DNA of 64,000 bases. Origin: JABCYV01 sp963729325. GTDB lineage: Bacteria; Acidobacteriota; Terriglobia; Terriglobales; Acidobacteriaceae. The translations under genes and the position numbers were made by a program. Location of the stretch: positions 1-64,000 of the forward strand of contig CAVSNS010000050.1 in assembly GCA_963729325.1 (NCBI GenBank), given 5' to 3'. Shown in pieces: positions 1-10,627 of the stretch. Every line of letters starts with the position of its first letter. The first letter of the stretch is position 1. A model generated the notes under the pieces. It saw nothing but the letters and a program-made list of their open reading frames with translations. It ran no database searches and was not told the origin of the DNA.

Positions 1-2168
1 CGCGAAACCAGTGGGACCACGAATGGTTGATATTGCCCTTCGTCAGGTCCTTTGCTTCTCCGGCACCAGTGGTCAACAGCTTGAGCTGGGATGGCGACTC
101 CTGGGTCTGGGCAATCACCGATTTCCCATCGGGCGACAAGGCCACGGCTCCGCCCTCCCCGAGCAGGACAGCGGGGGAGCCATCGGTTTTGCGAATGTAT
201 ACGGCATAAGACAAGCCGCCGGACTTCGAGTAGTCCAAAGAGCCGCCGCCGCCCTCCTCGTCGAACAGCAGGGTTTTGCCATCTCCCGATAGGTCTGCCG
301 GATAGGTGTAATCGAGCCAGGAAAGATCATGCTGTTTGGCATCGTCAGCGGTAATGCCGATCAATTCCGCCGCCAACTGGCGCGCATCAAGAGGACCCGG
401 CCATCTTTGAAGATATCGAAGATCATGACTGCGCCCGGCAGGCGCAATACCATGCGCTCCTTGCCGTCCAATGTGACCGCGTACAGTGTCCGGTCCACAC
501 CTGACTTGCTGGCGGTGAACCAAACCTCTTTGCCATCGGGCGACCAAGCAACACCTTGAATGGTGAACCATTCGCCTGACAAGGACTTCTTATTTCCCGC
601 GAGATCAACCAGCGCCAACGAACCGCTGTCGTCGCCCTGAACTGGGTGGTCAATGAATGCGATCTGGTCTCCCTTCGGAGAAACACGCGGGTGACCGATC
701 CAGCCACCGGTTTCATACAACGGTTTCCCGATCGGATATTCGAGCCGATTGCGGCCGCCCAAATCCCTCACTACCGCCAGGCTGCTTCCGTCGGCCGACC
801 AGTCGGCCCACTGCACCTGCTCCAGCACCTCCCGCGGTGCTCCACCAACCAGCGGCGCCCGCGCCAGTGTGCCCATGTTCACCCAGGTACCAATAGCTTT
901 GCTGTTCAGCAGGACGGCCATCTCCGACGCAGAAGACACGGAAGCAAGTTGCGTCCGAGTCAAGCCCATGGAGCGCGCCTCGGGAGCCTCAGGCCGCGCG
1001 GTGAACACATCCACTGGACTGCCTTGCCAGGCCGCGCTGTAGAGAATTGTTTGCCCATCCGGTGCAAACCGCGCAGACCTGATACTGCCACGGCGAAACG
1101 TAAGTTGCCGATAGACCGGCGCTGGCATGGGCGGCTTTGTGAACAGTAATTTTCCCACGGAGATGCCCGCCGCCAGCGCAACGAGCGCACTGACTCCCAC
1201 CACAGCCCAAACGGCCGGCCCTTGGACTGCGTTGTAGTTCGCGTAGCCGAACTAACCGCGGGTCCGGAAACAGAGGCTTCGGAAACTACCGAGGTGTGCG
1301 ACGAATCAATCGAACGCTTCAGGCGTTTTAGGTCCGCTCGCACCTCCGCAGCAGTTTGACAGCGCAGGTCAGGGTCTTTTTCCAGCGCCTTGCTGATCGT
1401 CTCTTCCAGTTTCAGCGGAAGCTGCGGGTTCAGGCGCGCGGGAGGAGTCGGAGTCCGATTAAGAATGGCTTCCGTGATGACCGCAGAGGTCTCTCCGCGA
1501 AATGGCACAACCCCGGTGGCCATTTCGTAAAGCACAACGCCGAAGGAGAACAGGTCAGTTCGGCCGTCGAGCTCTTTCCCTCGCAATTGTTCCGGTGACA
1601 TGTAGGCCACGGTGCCTACGGCGGTTCCAGGGCTGGTGAGATCGAGGTTGGTCACATCCGCCCGGGTCTGCGACTCGCCACTACTAGCCTTGCTGGCACG
1701 CGCTACCTTAGCCAGACCAAAGTCGAGGACCTTGGCATGTCCGCGATCGGTCACAAAAATATTCGCGGGCTTGATGTCCCGATGGACAATGCCCTTGGCG
1801 TGGGCGGCATCCAGTGCATCGGCCGTTTCGATGCCGAGATTCAGCAACAGCTCCAACTCCAGCGGATTCTCGTGGATCAGGTGCTTGAGCGTCTGGCCGC
1901 TAAGGCATTCCATGACAAGGAAGAGCTTCCCGTCATGCTGGCCAATTTCATGGATCGTGCAAATATTGGGATGGTTGAGAGATGAGGCCGCACGTGCCTC
2001 GCGACGAAAACGTTCCAGCGCCTGGGAATCCTGCGAAGCCTCGTCGGGAAGGAATTTCAGCGCTACAAACCTTCCCAGAGTGGTGTCTTCAGCCTTGTAG
2101 ACAACTCCCATTCCCCCGCCGCCGAGCTTTTCTAAAATCCGGTAATGAGAAATTGTCTGCCCGATCAT
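1..2168 (-). CDS. Ser/Thr protein kinase with C-terminal TolB/PD40 repeats (frameshifted, partial at left edge)
   Basis: Membrane-anchored Hanks-type kinase expected to phosphorylate Ser/Thr in cytoplasmic partners and to sense through an extracytoplasmic beta-propeller. The N-terminal ~270 residues show the glycine loop (GGGGMGVVY), the VALK lysine, HRDIKPAN, the DFG in LDFGLAK, and YMSPEQ. A Ser/Thr-rich linker leads to one membrane helix (GVSALVALAAGISVGKLL), then PD40-like repeats (for example FAPDGQTILYSA and WSPDGKEVWFTA). The reading frame changes near 1222-1235 and again near 365. Each step is bridged exactly by one missing base, and the translation continues as propeller sequence (ELIGITADDAK, then ALSPDGKSV) to the window edge, so the gene is incomplete here. 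The architecture is common in Acidobacteriota. Kinase assignment is secure; whether the two shifts are real or sequence errors is not. Confidence 0.88.
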
Positions 2169-2455
2169 GGCGTGGAAGGGAACGGTGGTCGGGTCATCTT
2201 AGGGGGAATTCCCCGCTCCGTCAAACCGATATCGGTGGCAGTAGCGTGCCCTCACGATCTTTTCTGCCTCGAAGGCCACGCACCGAGGAATACGCTCTTG
2301 CTTCGACCACAAGCCCTTGCATTTAAACGTGATTTGGGTGGATTCAATTGTGAGCACTATGCCGCTCCTATGCCGGCGACCGAAAAATCGTCGACAAAAT
2401 CAAACTTACGCAGCATACATAATGCGGCTTTATGCCCTTTTTTCAGAGGTGACCC
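2169..2455. other. Divergent intergenic region between kinase and CBS gene
   Basis: About 290 bases separate the two divergent genes and should hold both promoters. The end nearest the CBS gene is AT-rich, with a run ACATAAT around 2416-2422 that could serve as a -10 element, but no convincing -35 at correct spacing is visible. No open frame here resembles a protein. Confidence 0.4.
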
Positions 2456-2899
2456 ATGAAAATCAGAGAAATCATGAGCCGAGATCCAGCTTGTTGTGTG
2501 CTCAGTGACAGCGCACAGATAGTTGCTAAAATCTTATGCGATCGCAATATCGGTTCTATGCCCGTTGTGGCCGATCAACAGTCGCGGAAACTCGTTGGCA
2601 TGATTACGGACCGCGATCTGTGCTGCTCCGTCATCGCGCAAGGCATGGATCCGAAGACCACACCAATCGAAGAATTGATCACGTTGGCTCCTCTCACCTG
2701 CCGCGATGGCGAAAATATCGAAGCCTGTGAGCGGCTGATGCAGGAGCACCAGGTAAGAAGAATGCCAATTGTGGATGCGGAAGACCGCGTCATCGGCATC
2801 GTCTCTCAGGCCGATTTGGCGCTGAAGGACAAACCGGAAAGAGTATCGAAGACGGTCGCGGAAATCTCGAAGGCTTCCCGGCCTTCGATCGCAGCCTGA
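2456..2899 (+). CDS. Tandem CBS-domain protein
   Basis: A 147-residue protein made almost entirely of two CBS domains (residues ~7-65 and ~75-130), the adenosine-nucleotide-binding Bateman module. Typical CBS features are visible: IMSRDPACCV at the start, GMITDRDL ending the first repeat, and VRRMPIVDAEDRVIGIVSQADL ending the second (given as two adjoining parts, VRRMPIVDAEDR and VIGIVSQADL). A purine-rich ribosome site (AGAGGTGA) lies a few bases before the ATG. There is no attached enzyme or channel domain, so it probably acts as a stand-alone energy or stress sensor or as a regulatory subunit; the partner is not identifiable from context. Family assignment is firm, role unknown. Confidence 0.9.
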   Translation: MKIREIMSRDPACCVLSDSAQIVAKILCDRNIGSMPVVADQQSRKLVGMITDRDLCCSVIAQGMDPKTTPIEELITLAPLTCRDGENIEACERLMQEHQVRRMPIVDAEDRVIGIVSQADLALKDKPERVSKTVAEISKASRPSIAA

Positions 2900-2922
2900 C
2901 CTCGACCACGGCGGTTGGGTGC

Positions 2923-2950
2923 CCCAGGTCTCGCCGTTTTTGCAGACCTG
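2923..2950. terminator. Hairpin downstream of the CBS gene (weak terminator candidate)
   Basis: Perfect 8-bp inverted repeat CCAGGTCT / AGACCTGG with a 12-base loop, 24 bases past the CBS stop codon. There is no T tract after the 3' arm, so if it ends transcription it is not a classical intrinsic terminator. Confidence 0.35.
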
Positions 2951-3207
2951 GGAGTCTTACCTTGTCACCAGGGTTGGCCGTCACAACCGTTTTTATCTTC
3001 TGTTACTTCATGCATGCAATCCGGCTCCGGAGCAGTGGGCTTGGAGCAGCTCTCGTTGTAGTCCGCCTCCCTGTGAGACAATTTTCAGGTTGTAGACCCA
3101 TGTGCCCAGAAAGGCAGTTCGGATCACTGCTACTCAACCGGTTAGACAAACGAACCTTGTTTTCGAGTCGGACCGACAGTCGGCTTCACAGAACCTGGAA
3201 ACGCGGT
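2951..3207. other. Intergenic stretch, no recognisable feature
   Basis: Roughly 260 bases between the CBS hairpin and the decayed glycosyltransferase-like gene. Short open frames exist but none shows domain-like sequence or a ribosome site. Confidence 0.4.
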
Positions 3208-4766
3208 TCAGCAGGCATTCCGATTCGCTTGCAGCGGTCCTTGCGGTGGTTGGTTTTCTGTCCGCGCCTGGCTGTCACATGCTACATTCTTCAATCCTGA
3301 CGAAGCCTGGCATTTGTCGGTCGCCAACCAGGACTCACTCCGTCATGCGTACCAAGCGAGCCTGTTAGCTTTTTCATCCTCCACTTCTGATCCTTGTTCT
3401 TTATTACTGGCGAGCCCTAGGTGCGTCTGATCTCGTGCTGAGGTTACCTTGCGTCATAGCCGGCGCGGTCTTCTGCTGGCTGTACTACAAGTGGCTGAAA
3501 AGCGTGTTTGGTCAGACTGTGGCCTGGGTTGGATTTCTGCTGGTAACATTCCTTCCAACCATGATCGGCATATCCGCCGATCTGCGGCAGTACTCATTAA
3601 TGCTGATGTTCTCGGCTGGTGGCGCCTACCTGCTAGAGCGCGCTTTCGCAAGGAACTCTCCCGGTGAGATGCTATTGTCCTCGGTATCCCTTCTCCTCGC
3701 GATGCTTTCCCACTACTCGGGATTCTTGTTTGCTGCAAGTCTGGGGACTTACGCCATCATTCGGATCTTTGCTCGACGCCCTCCCCCGGGCGTAGTTTTT
3801 GCGTGGAGCGCCGGGCAGGTTGCGGCTCTTGGACCCGGTTGGTTTCTGTATTCAACACACATCGCAAAACTCGCCGCCGTAAATCCTGGGGCGCGCCACC
3901 TGCGTCACATTGCGGACTGGTATCTTCCGCAATTTTATTATCATCCAGGGCATGATCACCTCTTGCCGTTCCTCTTTTGGGGCACATTCGGGATTTTTCG
4001 GTTTGCCTTCGCTTGGGTGATCATGGGCCACGCTGCCACACTGTTATTCGCTGCAGGGGTAGTTCTACTCCTGCGTGGCCAGTCGCCATCGCCGGTCCTG
4101 CGACTATCACGCTTGACAGGGGTTCTATTTGTGGCCTTTCGTTTTGAACGGTATGGCCGTCGCCGCAGGTCTTTATCCTTATGGCCGCACACGACAGTGC
4201 ATTTTTCTGGCAATGTTTGGTATCGCTGGGGTAAGCGTCTCGGTCGCAAGAATCGCAAAACAAAGAACTGGGTCCCGCTTTGGCAATGGCGATGAGCATC
4301 GTGATTGTGTGCCACATCTTCGGAACTCAGCCTTCGCGGGATTGATCTTCCCCCTGTCCGATCGTCGGCACGAGCACATGGACCGGGCTATAGAGTTTAT
4401 CCGCCGCGAGGTTTCCCGACTGATGTGATTTACCTAAACGAACCAACCGAACTCCAGTTTGCCCACTATCTCTGTGAGCAGAAGCCAGTCGTGCCCGATC
4501 GCTCAGTCGCTGGGTTTGAGTCATTCTGGTGCAATGGGTTTCAGATGGTCTCAAGCGATGCGGTGAAACCGGAAACCTTCTCCTACAAGTGGCAAGAGAT
4601 GGCACGCGTGTATGACCTGAAGCCTGGGACCAGAGTGTGGGTGGTTGAAGCAGGATGGACCAGCGGATTTGCCGAGATGCTTCGTGATCGTTTTCCAGAG
4701 TTTTCCGGTCTCAAAGTCCGCTCTTTCGGGCATTACATAGAAATATTCAGCCTATATGTCGGATAG
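3208..4766 (+). pseudogene. Decayed GT39/ArnT-like polytopic membrane glycosyltransferase
   Basis: Pieces of one multi-spanning membrane protein can be read by switching frames. First comes a hydrophobic start (SLAAVLAVVGFLSA), then FFNPDEAWHLSVANQDSLRH, which carries the lumenal acidic motif typical of GT-C glycosyltransferases. Next is AHPPLLILVLYYWRALGA, then a long helix-rich block (3435-4100), and finally a soluble tail (IYLNEPTELQFAHYLCEQ...) ending at 4766. At least six frame changes are needed, near 3262, 3370, 4120, 4260, 4330 and 4415, far more than in the intact gene just downstream. This density favours real decay over sequencing error. Family call rests on the PDE motif and the membrane topology; the substrate is unknown. 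Confidence 0.6.
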
Positions 4767-4782
4767 CTAGGGTCGCGGACAC

Positions 4783-4870
4783 GGCCAACAAGCGTTATGA
4801 GCGGTATCTGGATTTCTGCCGAAGTCACGGGAACGCGCCGTTGCGGTTCCAGATCTGGTCCTTTCCGTAA
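4783..4870 (+). pseudogene. Short orphan coding fragment
   Basis: An open stretch encodes VADTANKRYERYL followed by DFCRSHGNAPLRFQIWSFP and a stop. It has no start codon or ribosome site and lies between the decayed transferase and the next membrane gene, so it may be the displaced C-terminus of a related gene. It is too short to assign to a family. Confidence 0.25.
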
Positions 4871-4921
4871 AAGGGGACTCGATTTCTGATAGCTTTCGCC
4901 TTCGTCGCGCTGGGATCGCGC

Positions 4922-6172
4922 ATGGTCGTGGTCGCCTGCCGACACTCGGTAAATCTTCTCTTTTGGGACCAGTGGGAGCCGTTGTTCGCTCATGCCTCGC
5001 TGTGGCGGATATTTACTTGGCAGCACGGACCACATCGTGAAGGAATCGGACTGGTCCTTGACAAATTCGTGCTGGACTGGACACATTGGAGCAACCGAGC
5101 GGAAGCGCTGCTAATCGTAGCCGCGATACTTGCCGCTGCGTCAGTTGCGGTTTGGCTGAAGCTAAGGATTTTCGGCAAACTCGATTACACCGACGCTGTC
5201 ATCCCCTGCCTATTCCTCACGCTAGCTCCGATCGACATACTGATTGGTGTGCCGAACCCTTCGGATTCGGCCTTTCCAGAACTACTAATCATGCTGTATT
5301 GCCTGGCGTGGACCATGCGCGAGGCGGTAGCGCGATACAGCTTAATCATCGTCTTAAATTTTCTTCTGGTTTACCCCGGGTTTGGTGTCTTCATAGGAAT
5401 AGTCACCCTGGCGCTGCTTGTCTTGGATATCCGACGGACTGTGCGAGTATCTTCGAGGCGGGCAGCCCTGTCTGGCGGGGCCGCTCTGGGATTGGCGGTG
5501 ATATCGTTCGCCAGTTTCTTTTATCAATCTAAATGGGCGCCGGGAGTCCACTGTTTCGTATTTCCGGATCCGCATCCGATAAATTATCCCTGGTTTGTCA
5601 GCCTTATGTTTTCGTTGTTTATAGGTATTCGGCGATCGCTAGTACTTGCTACGGTGGTTGGTGCGTTGCTGACGCTACTCGTTGTGATACTGTTCCCGCG
5701 GCACGGGATTAGGCTTTGGCGCGCCTCGCACTGGGCCGACCTCGATGTAACGGTCGTAGCATTGCTCTGCTTTACCCTTTTGTTTGTGATAAACGCCTCG
5801 GTCGGCCGCGTCTGCCAGGGAATGCCAGCTGCCGCGCAAAGTTCCCGCTATATGGGTCTGCTTGCGCCAGCGTTTCTGGCCGTGTACTTACATCTTCTGT
5901 CGTGGCGCGTCGGTATAAAGAAAGTGTTGGCACTTGGCGTATTTGCCGTCACCGTCCTGCCGAACACATTGAAGATGCACACAGACCCAGTTCAGGAAAA
6001 CGGCAAGCGTGCGTGGAAGGCGTGCTATCTCAAGGTGGAAGATGTCGACTACTGTAACCGGACGACCGGCTACCCGCCATACCCGCCCGACTGGAACGCT
6101 TCGCCGGCGCAAGTGAAAGAAATGCTCGACTATCTCAAGCCCAACCGGCTAAATCTTTTCTCAAGTCCATGA
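4922..6172 (+). CDS. Polytopic inner-membrane protein of unknown function
   Basis: A 416-residue protein with about nine predicted membrane helices separated by short polar loops, ending in a soluble tail rich in Pro, Tyr and Asn (TTGYPPYPPDWNASPAQ). Topology and the neighbouring GT39-like remnant suggest a cell-envelope or polysaccharide role, but no catalytic motif is recognised. The frame is open upstream to a stop at 4868, and the preceding codons read TRFLIAFAFVALGSR, a likely first helix. The ATG at 4922 would start in the middle of that helix, so the true start may be a non-standard codon upstream or the N-terminus may have been lost. Its role is unassigned. Confidence 0.7.
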   Translation: MVVVACRHSVNLLFWDQWEPLFAHASLWRIFTWQHGPHREGIGLVLDKFVLDWTHWSNRAEALLIVAAILAAASVAVWLKLRIFGKLDYTDAVIPCLFLTLAPIDILIGVPNPSDSAFPELLIMLYCLAWTMREAVARYSLIIVLNFLLVYPGFGVFIGIVTLALLVLDIRRTVRVSSRRAALSGGAALGLAVISFASFFYQSKWAPGVHCFVFPDPHPINYPWFVSLMFSLFIGIRRSLVLATVVGALLTLLVVILFPRHGIRLWRASHWADLDVTVVALLCFTLLFVINASVGRVCQGMPAAAQSSRYMGLLAPAFLAVYLHLLSWRVGIKKVLALGVFAVTVLPNTLKMHTDPVQENGKRAWKACYLKVEDVDYCNRTTGYPPYPPDWNASPAQVKEMLDYLKPNRLNLFSSP

Positions 6173-6262
6173 GCCAGCTTCTCCGCGGTGAGCATCGATA
6201 AGGGCACACGAGTCAACATCCGGCGGGGTACCGGTCGAACCCCACTTTCGGCCCCAATCCAA

Positions 6263-7321
6263 CTAAACGCGCGAGCCCGCTGCCTCTTGTTCCATCTCCA
6301 ACAGGGCCTTCTTCCGTTCTACGCCCCAGCGATAGCCTCCCCCGTCTCCGTCCCCTCGGACTACGCGGTGACAGGGAATCGCCACGGCAACCGGGTTCGT
6401 CGCACAGGCACGTGCTACCGCCCGCGTCGCGCTGGGCTGGCCGATGGCCTTCGCAACCTGGCCGTAGGAGCGAGTCGCCCCGAACGGAATCGATTGCAGA
6501 CAAGACCAGACCCGGCGCTGGAAGGCAGTTGCCTGAATATCAAGCGGCAGCGACGAATTCAATTTCTGTCCGCGCATCTGCCGAAGCAGGTCTTCTTTCC
6601 AGCTTTGCATGGCTGCGTCATCGCGCCGCCGAATCGCAAAGGGGAACTCATGCTTCAGACCGTGTTCCAGCTCGTCGTCGGAGTTGGCAAACTGGATCGC
6701 ACAAATACCTTTGTCAGTGGCGGCGATCAACATGCGTCCCAGGGGCGAATCTGTGAAGGTGTAGCGGATGGGAGCGGCGATCGCTCCCCGGCGATACTTG
6801 TCAGGAGTCATGCCGAGCTGCGATGCCGTGCGCTCGTACAAGCGGCTGCTGGAGCTGTAACCGGCGTCGTACATGGCGCGGGTAACAGAATGGCCAGCCC
6901 GCAGATTGTGCTTGAGCTGGTTCATGCGGCAGGAGTCAGCATAAGCCCGCGGAGTAACCCCTAGCACCGCCTTGAACGTGCGCTGGAGATGAAACGGACT
7001 CTGATGGAAAGCCGATCCCAGACGAGCCAGCGTTATCGGCTCATCGAGGTGCTGCTCGATGTAGCGACAGACGGCTTTGACCATTTCCATCTGAGCATTG
7101 CCACCGGTCGCTTTGGGGCGGCAGCGCAGGCAGGCGCGATAGCCAGCCTTTTCGGCGTCATCCGGCTTGCGGAAGAACGTTACATTTTCGCGGCGAGGGC
7201 GCCGCGAAGGACACGACGGCCGGCAGTAGACCCCGGTCGAGGAGACGGCAAAAACAAACATGCCGTCCCGACTGGCATCACGATCCAGGACCGCTTGCCA
7301 TTGATCTTCGCCGCTCTGCAT
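6263..7321 (-). CDS. ada: Ada: bifunctional O6-methylguanine-DNA methyltransferase / AraC-type activator
   Basis: Adaptive-response protein that removes methyl groups from DNA phosphotriesters and O6-methylguanine and then activates repair genes. Three parts are visible. The N-terminal Ada zinc domain has four cysteines (VYCRPSCPSRRP and ACLRCRP). The AraC helix-turn-helix region spans CRYIEQHLDEPITLARLG to GYSSSSRLYE. The C-terminal alkyltransferase domain carries the catalytic PCHRVV and a GVERKKALL end. The frame is open further upstream (to 7402), but a GAGGA ribosome site sits six bases before the methionine at 7321, giving 352 residues close to E. coli Ada, so that start is preferred. 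Monocistronic; divergent from the CBM9-like gene. Confidence 0.93.
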   Translation of the reverse strand: MQSGEDQWQAVLDRDASRDGMFVFAVSSTGVYCRPSCPSRRPRRENVTFFRKPDDAEKAGYRACLRCRPKATGGNAQMEMVKAVCRYIEQHLDEPITLARLGSAFHQSPFHLQRTFKAVLGVTPRAYADSCRMNQLKHNLRAGHSVTRAMYDAGYSSSSRLYERTASQLGMTPDKYRRGAIAAPIRYTFTDSPLGRMLIAATDKGICAIQFANSDDELEHGLKHEFPFAIRRRDDAAMQSWKEDLLRQMRGQKLNSSLPLDIQATAFQRRVWSCLQSIPFGATRSYGQVAKAIGQPSATRAVARACATNPVAVAIPCHRVVRGDGDGGGYRWGVERKKALLEMEQEAAGSRV

Positions 7322-7326
7322 GGCAT

Positions 7327-7331
7327 TCCTC
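7327..7331 (-). promoter_or_regulatory. Ribosome binding site deciding the ada start
   Basis: GAGGA on the minus strand, six bases before the ATG ending at 7321. The upstream in-frame methionines lack any comparable site. Confidence 0.6.
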
Positions 7332-7538
7332 AACGAATCAGTGTTCTGCGCCATGGTGTTCTGCACCACGTCTGTTACATCTCGCCGAGTTGAGTATCGC
7401 ATTGGTCGTCATAGTGTTCCAAGATTAGGCCACGCCGAACTCGTGGGCTATCCGGATCTTGTGGTCAAAGCGATTTTGCAGCCTACGAGAGCAAATGTGC
7501 CGTTTCTCAGCTACCATCTTGTTTCCTTCGTCTAGACG

Positions 7539-8208
7539 ATGATCCCGCACAGCATACCGTCGCAAAATCTCCCAATATCCTCTGAGATCGTCGCGGCACA
7601 TGTTGCTACCGAGATTAGGCTGGATGTGGCACATCCAGCCGACGAATGGCGGAATGCCACAGCAATCGCATTCTGTTCGGACTGGCAAGGCAAGAATGCG
7701 GACCCGCGGCGTGAAACTCGAGTGCAGGCATTGTGGTCGCCGCAAACACTGTACTTGCGATTTGAGTGCCGTTACCGGGAGCTTTATCTTATTCAAGGAT
7801 TCCGATCCCGACGGACGCCGCGATCATTTGTGGGACCGCGACGTAGCGGAAACTTTTCTCCAGCCTGATCCTTCGCGTGAACGCTACTATCGGGAATTCG
7901 AAGTCAGTCCCAACGGGATGTGGGTCGATCTCGACATTTTTCCCGGAGGACGTGCGGACCTGAGCAGCGGAATGCAGCGATCGGTCATGTTGGACGAGAA
8001 ATCACACGTCTGGACCGCCGAACTTGCGATCCCGATGAAGTCACTGACTCTGCACTTCGATCCGACAGCAGTTTGGCGCGCGAATTTTTATCGGGTTGAA
8101 GGGAAGAAGGAACCGCGCGCCTATTTGGCGTGGCAACCGACAGGAACACCGCAACCGAATTTTCACGTACCCAGCGCGTTCGGAAAGCTGAGGTTTGCTA
8201 AGGACTAG
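7539..8208 (+). CDS. CBM9-like (carbohydrate-binding family 9-type) domain protein, frameshifted
   Basis: Reads as one protein if a single base is skipped near 7788-7792. The N-terminal part begins MIPHSIPSQNLPISSE and includes the strand VQALWSPQTLYLRFECRY. After the shift the reading continues FKDSDPDGRRDHLWDRDVAE, then EVSPNGMWVDLDIF and ANFYRVEG to the stop at 8208. The pattern 'W..D.AEVFLDP', conserved in CBM9-like proteins of Acidobacteriota, is recognisable as WDRDVAETFLQP. Such domains bind sugars or act as stand-alone beta-sandwich proteins; no signal peptide is evident, so a cytoplasmic location is likely. Family call moderately firm, function unknown. The single shift is probably a sequence error. 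Confidence 0.7.
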
Positions 8209-8231
8209 GGGCAGTGATTTGCGGACGCTCC

Positions 8232-8903
8232 TCAGTGTGGCAACGGCTGGAGTGGTCCCAGCACGGTTGCGATACCGGCGCGTTTTCGCAACACGGTCAG
8301 GAGGGCCTGCGCCGCGTTTAGGTAAGTCTTGTTGGGATCGGAAGGATCGGACCACACTGCGTCATAGACCACTTGCGCGGCTTCCTTTAGATCCATGTGC
8401 AGTCCCGCTTCCATCAGGTCCACCCGCTCCTGCAGATGGTCATAGCAGGCCTGGCAAACAGCCGCAGGCTCAAACGCGCCCTGATGATTTTCTTCTTTAC
8501 TGCAACGGAAGCTGGCCGCGGCATTGATCTGCATGTGTGAGGCGTAGACCTGCGACTTGAACTCCCGCAAAAAGCGCTCCCGCTCCGCCTCCAGTGCAGC
8601 TTCATCAGGTCCAAGAGCAATCGCTTCGGCCAAACTGGATGGCGCTGTCGTCACCGCCACTCCGGCCGTGGGCGACACTCTTTCCGTGTCTTTGCAAACA
8701 GGGCAGGCGGTCAATCCGGCCGCATAATACGTCTTGCACTTTGCGCAAGGCAGGCCGTAACCCGATCGAGTGGAGGGCAGCAGCGCGTCAGGAAGCCTTT
8801 CCGCGACTGTCCGTTCTCCGCGCCGGATCTCGCTACTCGGTTGAAAAACCGCTTGGGTGGCCGCTTTGCTGCCTGTGGAATGTGGCGGTTGGACCGAATT
8901 CAT
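8232..8903 (-). CDS. Conserved hypothetical zinc-ribbon protein
   Basis: A 223-residue soluble protein with one obvious zinc ribbon near residue 53 (PCAKCKTYYAAGLTACPVCK). A disordered, Ser/Thr-rich N-terminus precedes it and a mainly helical C-terminal half follows, with two more cysteine pairs (FRCSKEE and AVCQACYDHL). A GGGGAG ribosome site precedes the ATG. The layout suggests a nucleic-acid or protein-protein adaptor, but no enzymatic motif is seen. It stands alone between convergent and divergent neighbours, so context does not help. Confidence 0.7.
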   Translation of the reverse strand: MNSVQPPHSTGSKAATQAVFQPSSEIRRGERTVAERLPDALLPSTRSGYGLPCAKCKTYYAAGLTACPVCKDTERVSPTAGVAVTTAPSSLAEAIALGPDEAALEAERERFLREFKSQVYASHMQINAAASFRCSKEENHQGAFEPAAVCQACYDHLQERVDLMEAGLHMDLKEAAQVVYDAVWSDPSDPNKTYLNAAQALLTVLRKRAGIATVLGPLQPLPH

Positions 8904-9159
8904 GTGCGCTACTCCCCGGAGTTGCTACCGATGCTGGCTATAACGAATTGCCTCGACGCTGGAATCCCGTGCTCATTCTAGGCTCCGACATTCCTGTCGC
9001 CGAGGGCACAGTAGTTCATGCTGGCACTGCCCCTTAGTACAGTGCAGTTGGCGAACCAAACGGTGTTGCCTTAAAACCAATAACTTAGCTAAGGCAATGC
9101 GTCCCAGCCTCAAATCATGCCGTTCGGTCGGCAGTCAAAATGAGACGCGTTGCGGAAAC
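8904..9159. other. Intergenic region, no feature recognised
   Basis: About 255 bases between two minus-strand genes. It contains the upstream region of the zinc-ribbon gene; no hairpin with a T tract and no coding potential are apparent. Confidence 0.4.
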
Positions 9160-10627
9160 TCAAGGTGTGTTCCTCGCAGTTTCCTTCATTAGTCTCAGCA
9201 GCTCTTCTTTCCGGGCGCGATAGAGGTCTTGTCCCGGGGCCATGCGAGACGCCGTTTCGAGCTCGCCCATCGCGTCATCGTAACGGCCCATGCTCATCAG
9301 GCAGGCCGCGAGGTAGTAATGGTTGTTGGCGGTCGGTTCCAGGCGGACGGTCTGCCGGAACTCGGGTTCTGCTGCTTCGAACTCCTGCGCATTAAAAAGC
9401 GCGGTCGCCAAATAGTGGTGTGCCATAGCAGAATCGGGATCTAACTGAACTGCGATTCGCAACTGACGTAGCGCCTCTTGTTCCTGGTGAAGCAAGAGCA
9501 GAGCCTGCCCCAGAACGCGGTGTTCGGCAGCGCCCGTGGGATTCTGCACGATGGCAAGTTTCAGCTCCGCGATCGCTGATTGATAATCCCGCTTGGCCAT
9601 GAAGGCTTTGGCAAGGCAGTCGTGTCCACGTTCCCAGCCAGAATCCATTTTGAAGAGTCCGCGAAACTCAGTAATCGCCGCGTCGTATTCGCCTTTGTCG
9701 CAATACGTGTTGCCAAGATTGTTTCGGATTGAGGCTTCATGCGGGGCCAGACGTTTGGCCTCGCGATACTCCGCGATAGCGGCATCATAGTTCTTGAGGT
9801 CATGCAGCATCATGGCCAGATTGTTGTGCGACTCCCAAGACTGCGGTTCCAAGGCGATCGCTTTGCGATAGGCAGCTTCCGCCGCCTTCGTGTCCCCCTG
9901 CGCGCGAAGCGTGATTCCCATGTCATAGTAGACATCGGCGTTGTTGGACTGGCGTGCCAGCGATTCCTGGAAAGCGTGCATGGCAGCGGAATACTGGGTA
10001 TTAGCGTACAAACCCAGGCCAAGATAGCGATATGCCTCAGCGTTTTTAGGATCGATGCTGAGCGCTGTACGCGCTTCAGCGATGGCGTTGTCGCCGTCGT
10101 CAAAACGATAGAAGACGTAGGCCAGCCGGGAATGAATCTCCGACGAGCCCGGCATCAAGTCGCGGGCATCGGAATAATTATCGAAGGCCTCGTTCCACTC
10201 TGCTTGCTGCTGCCGCACATAGCCCAAAGCGAAATGCAGGGCTGCATTTCCCGGGTCCGCTGAAATCAGCCTTTGCAAAATGGGTTCAGCGTCCTCGAAT
10301 TTTTTCTGGCGAATCAACTCGTTGGCATGGACAAGCGCTGCTGGACAGATCGCATCAGCCCCACCGGAGAGAACTTTGCTGTCGCGTAGCACCTGAATCA
10401 GTTCCGGCTGTACGCCTGCCGTTAATAAGCTGTTGGCGGTTGCGCCATTGGTGACGAATGCGACGCCGTTCTCGACGATCCGTTTTTCCAGTTGCTGGCG
10501 GGAAACGCCACCGGCCACCCACGCCATCAACTGCGCGCAGTCCAGGGCGATTTACGCCCTTCTGCTCACAAAAAGAAGGAAGCGCAAAGACAACAAGCGA
10601 AAGAAAAATGAGGCCCTTACGACGCAC
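9160..10627 (-). CDS. Secreted TPR-repeat protein (frameshift after the signal peptide)
   Basis: About 10 tetratricopeptide repeats fill residues ~60-440; typical units include AEAYRYLGLGLYANTQYSAA and ESHNNLAMMLHDLKNYDAAI. The longest open frame starts at 10530, but a clear signal peptide (MRRKGLIFLSLVVFALPSFC) lies upstream in another frame starting at 10627. Moving one base near 10545 joins it to LDCAQLMAWVAGGVSR, so the true gene most likely starts at 10627 and is exported. The repeats indicate a periplasmic protein-interaction scaffold; its partners are unknown. Confidence 0.8.

Noticed and set aside
2923..2950. The hairpin after the CBS gene as a confident terminator
   Set aside because: It lacks a T tract, so it is listed only as a weak candidate.
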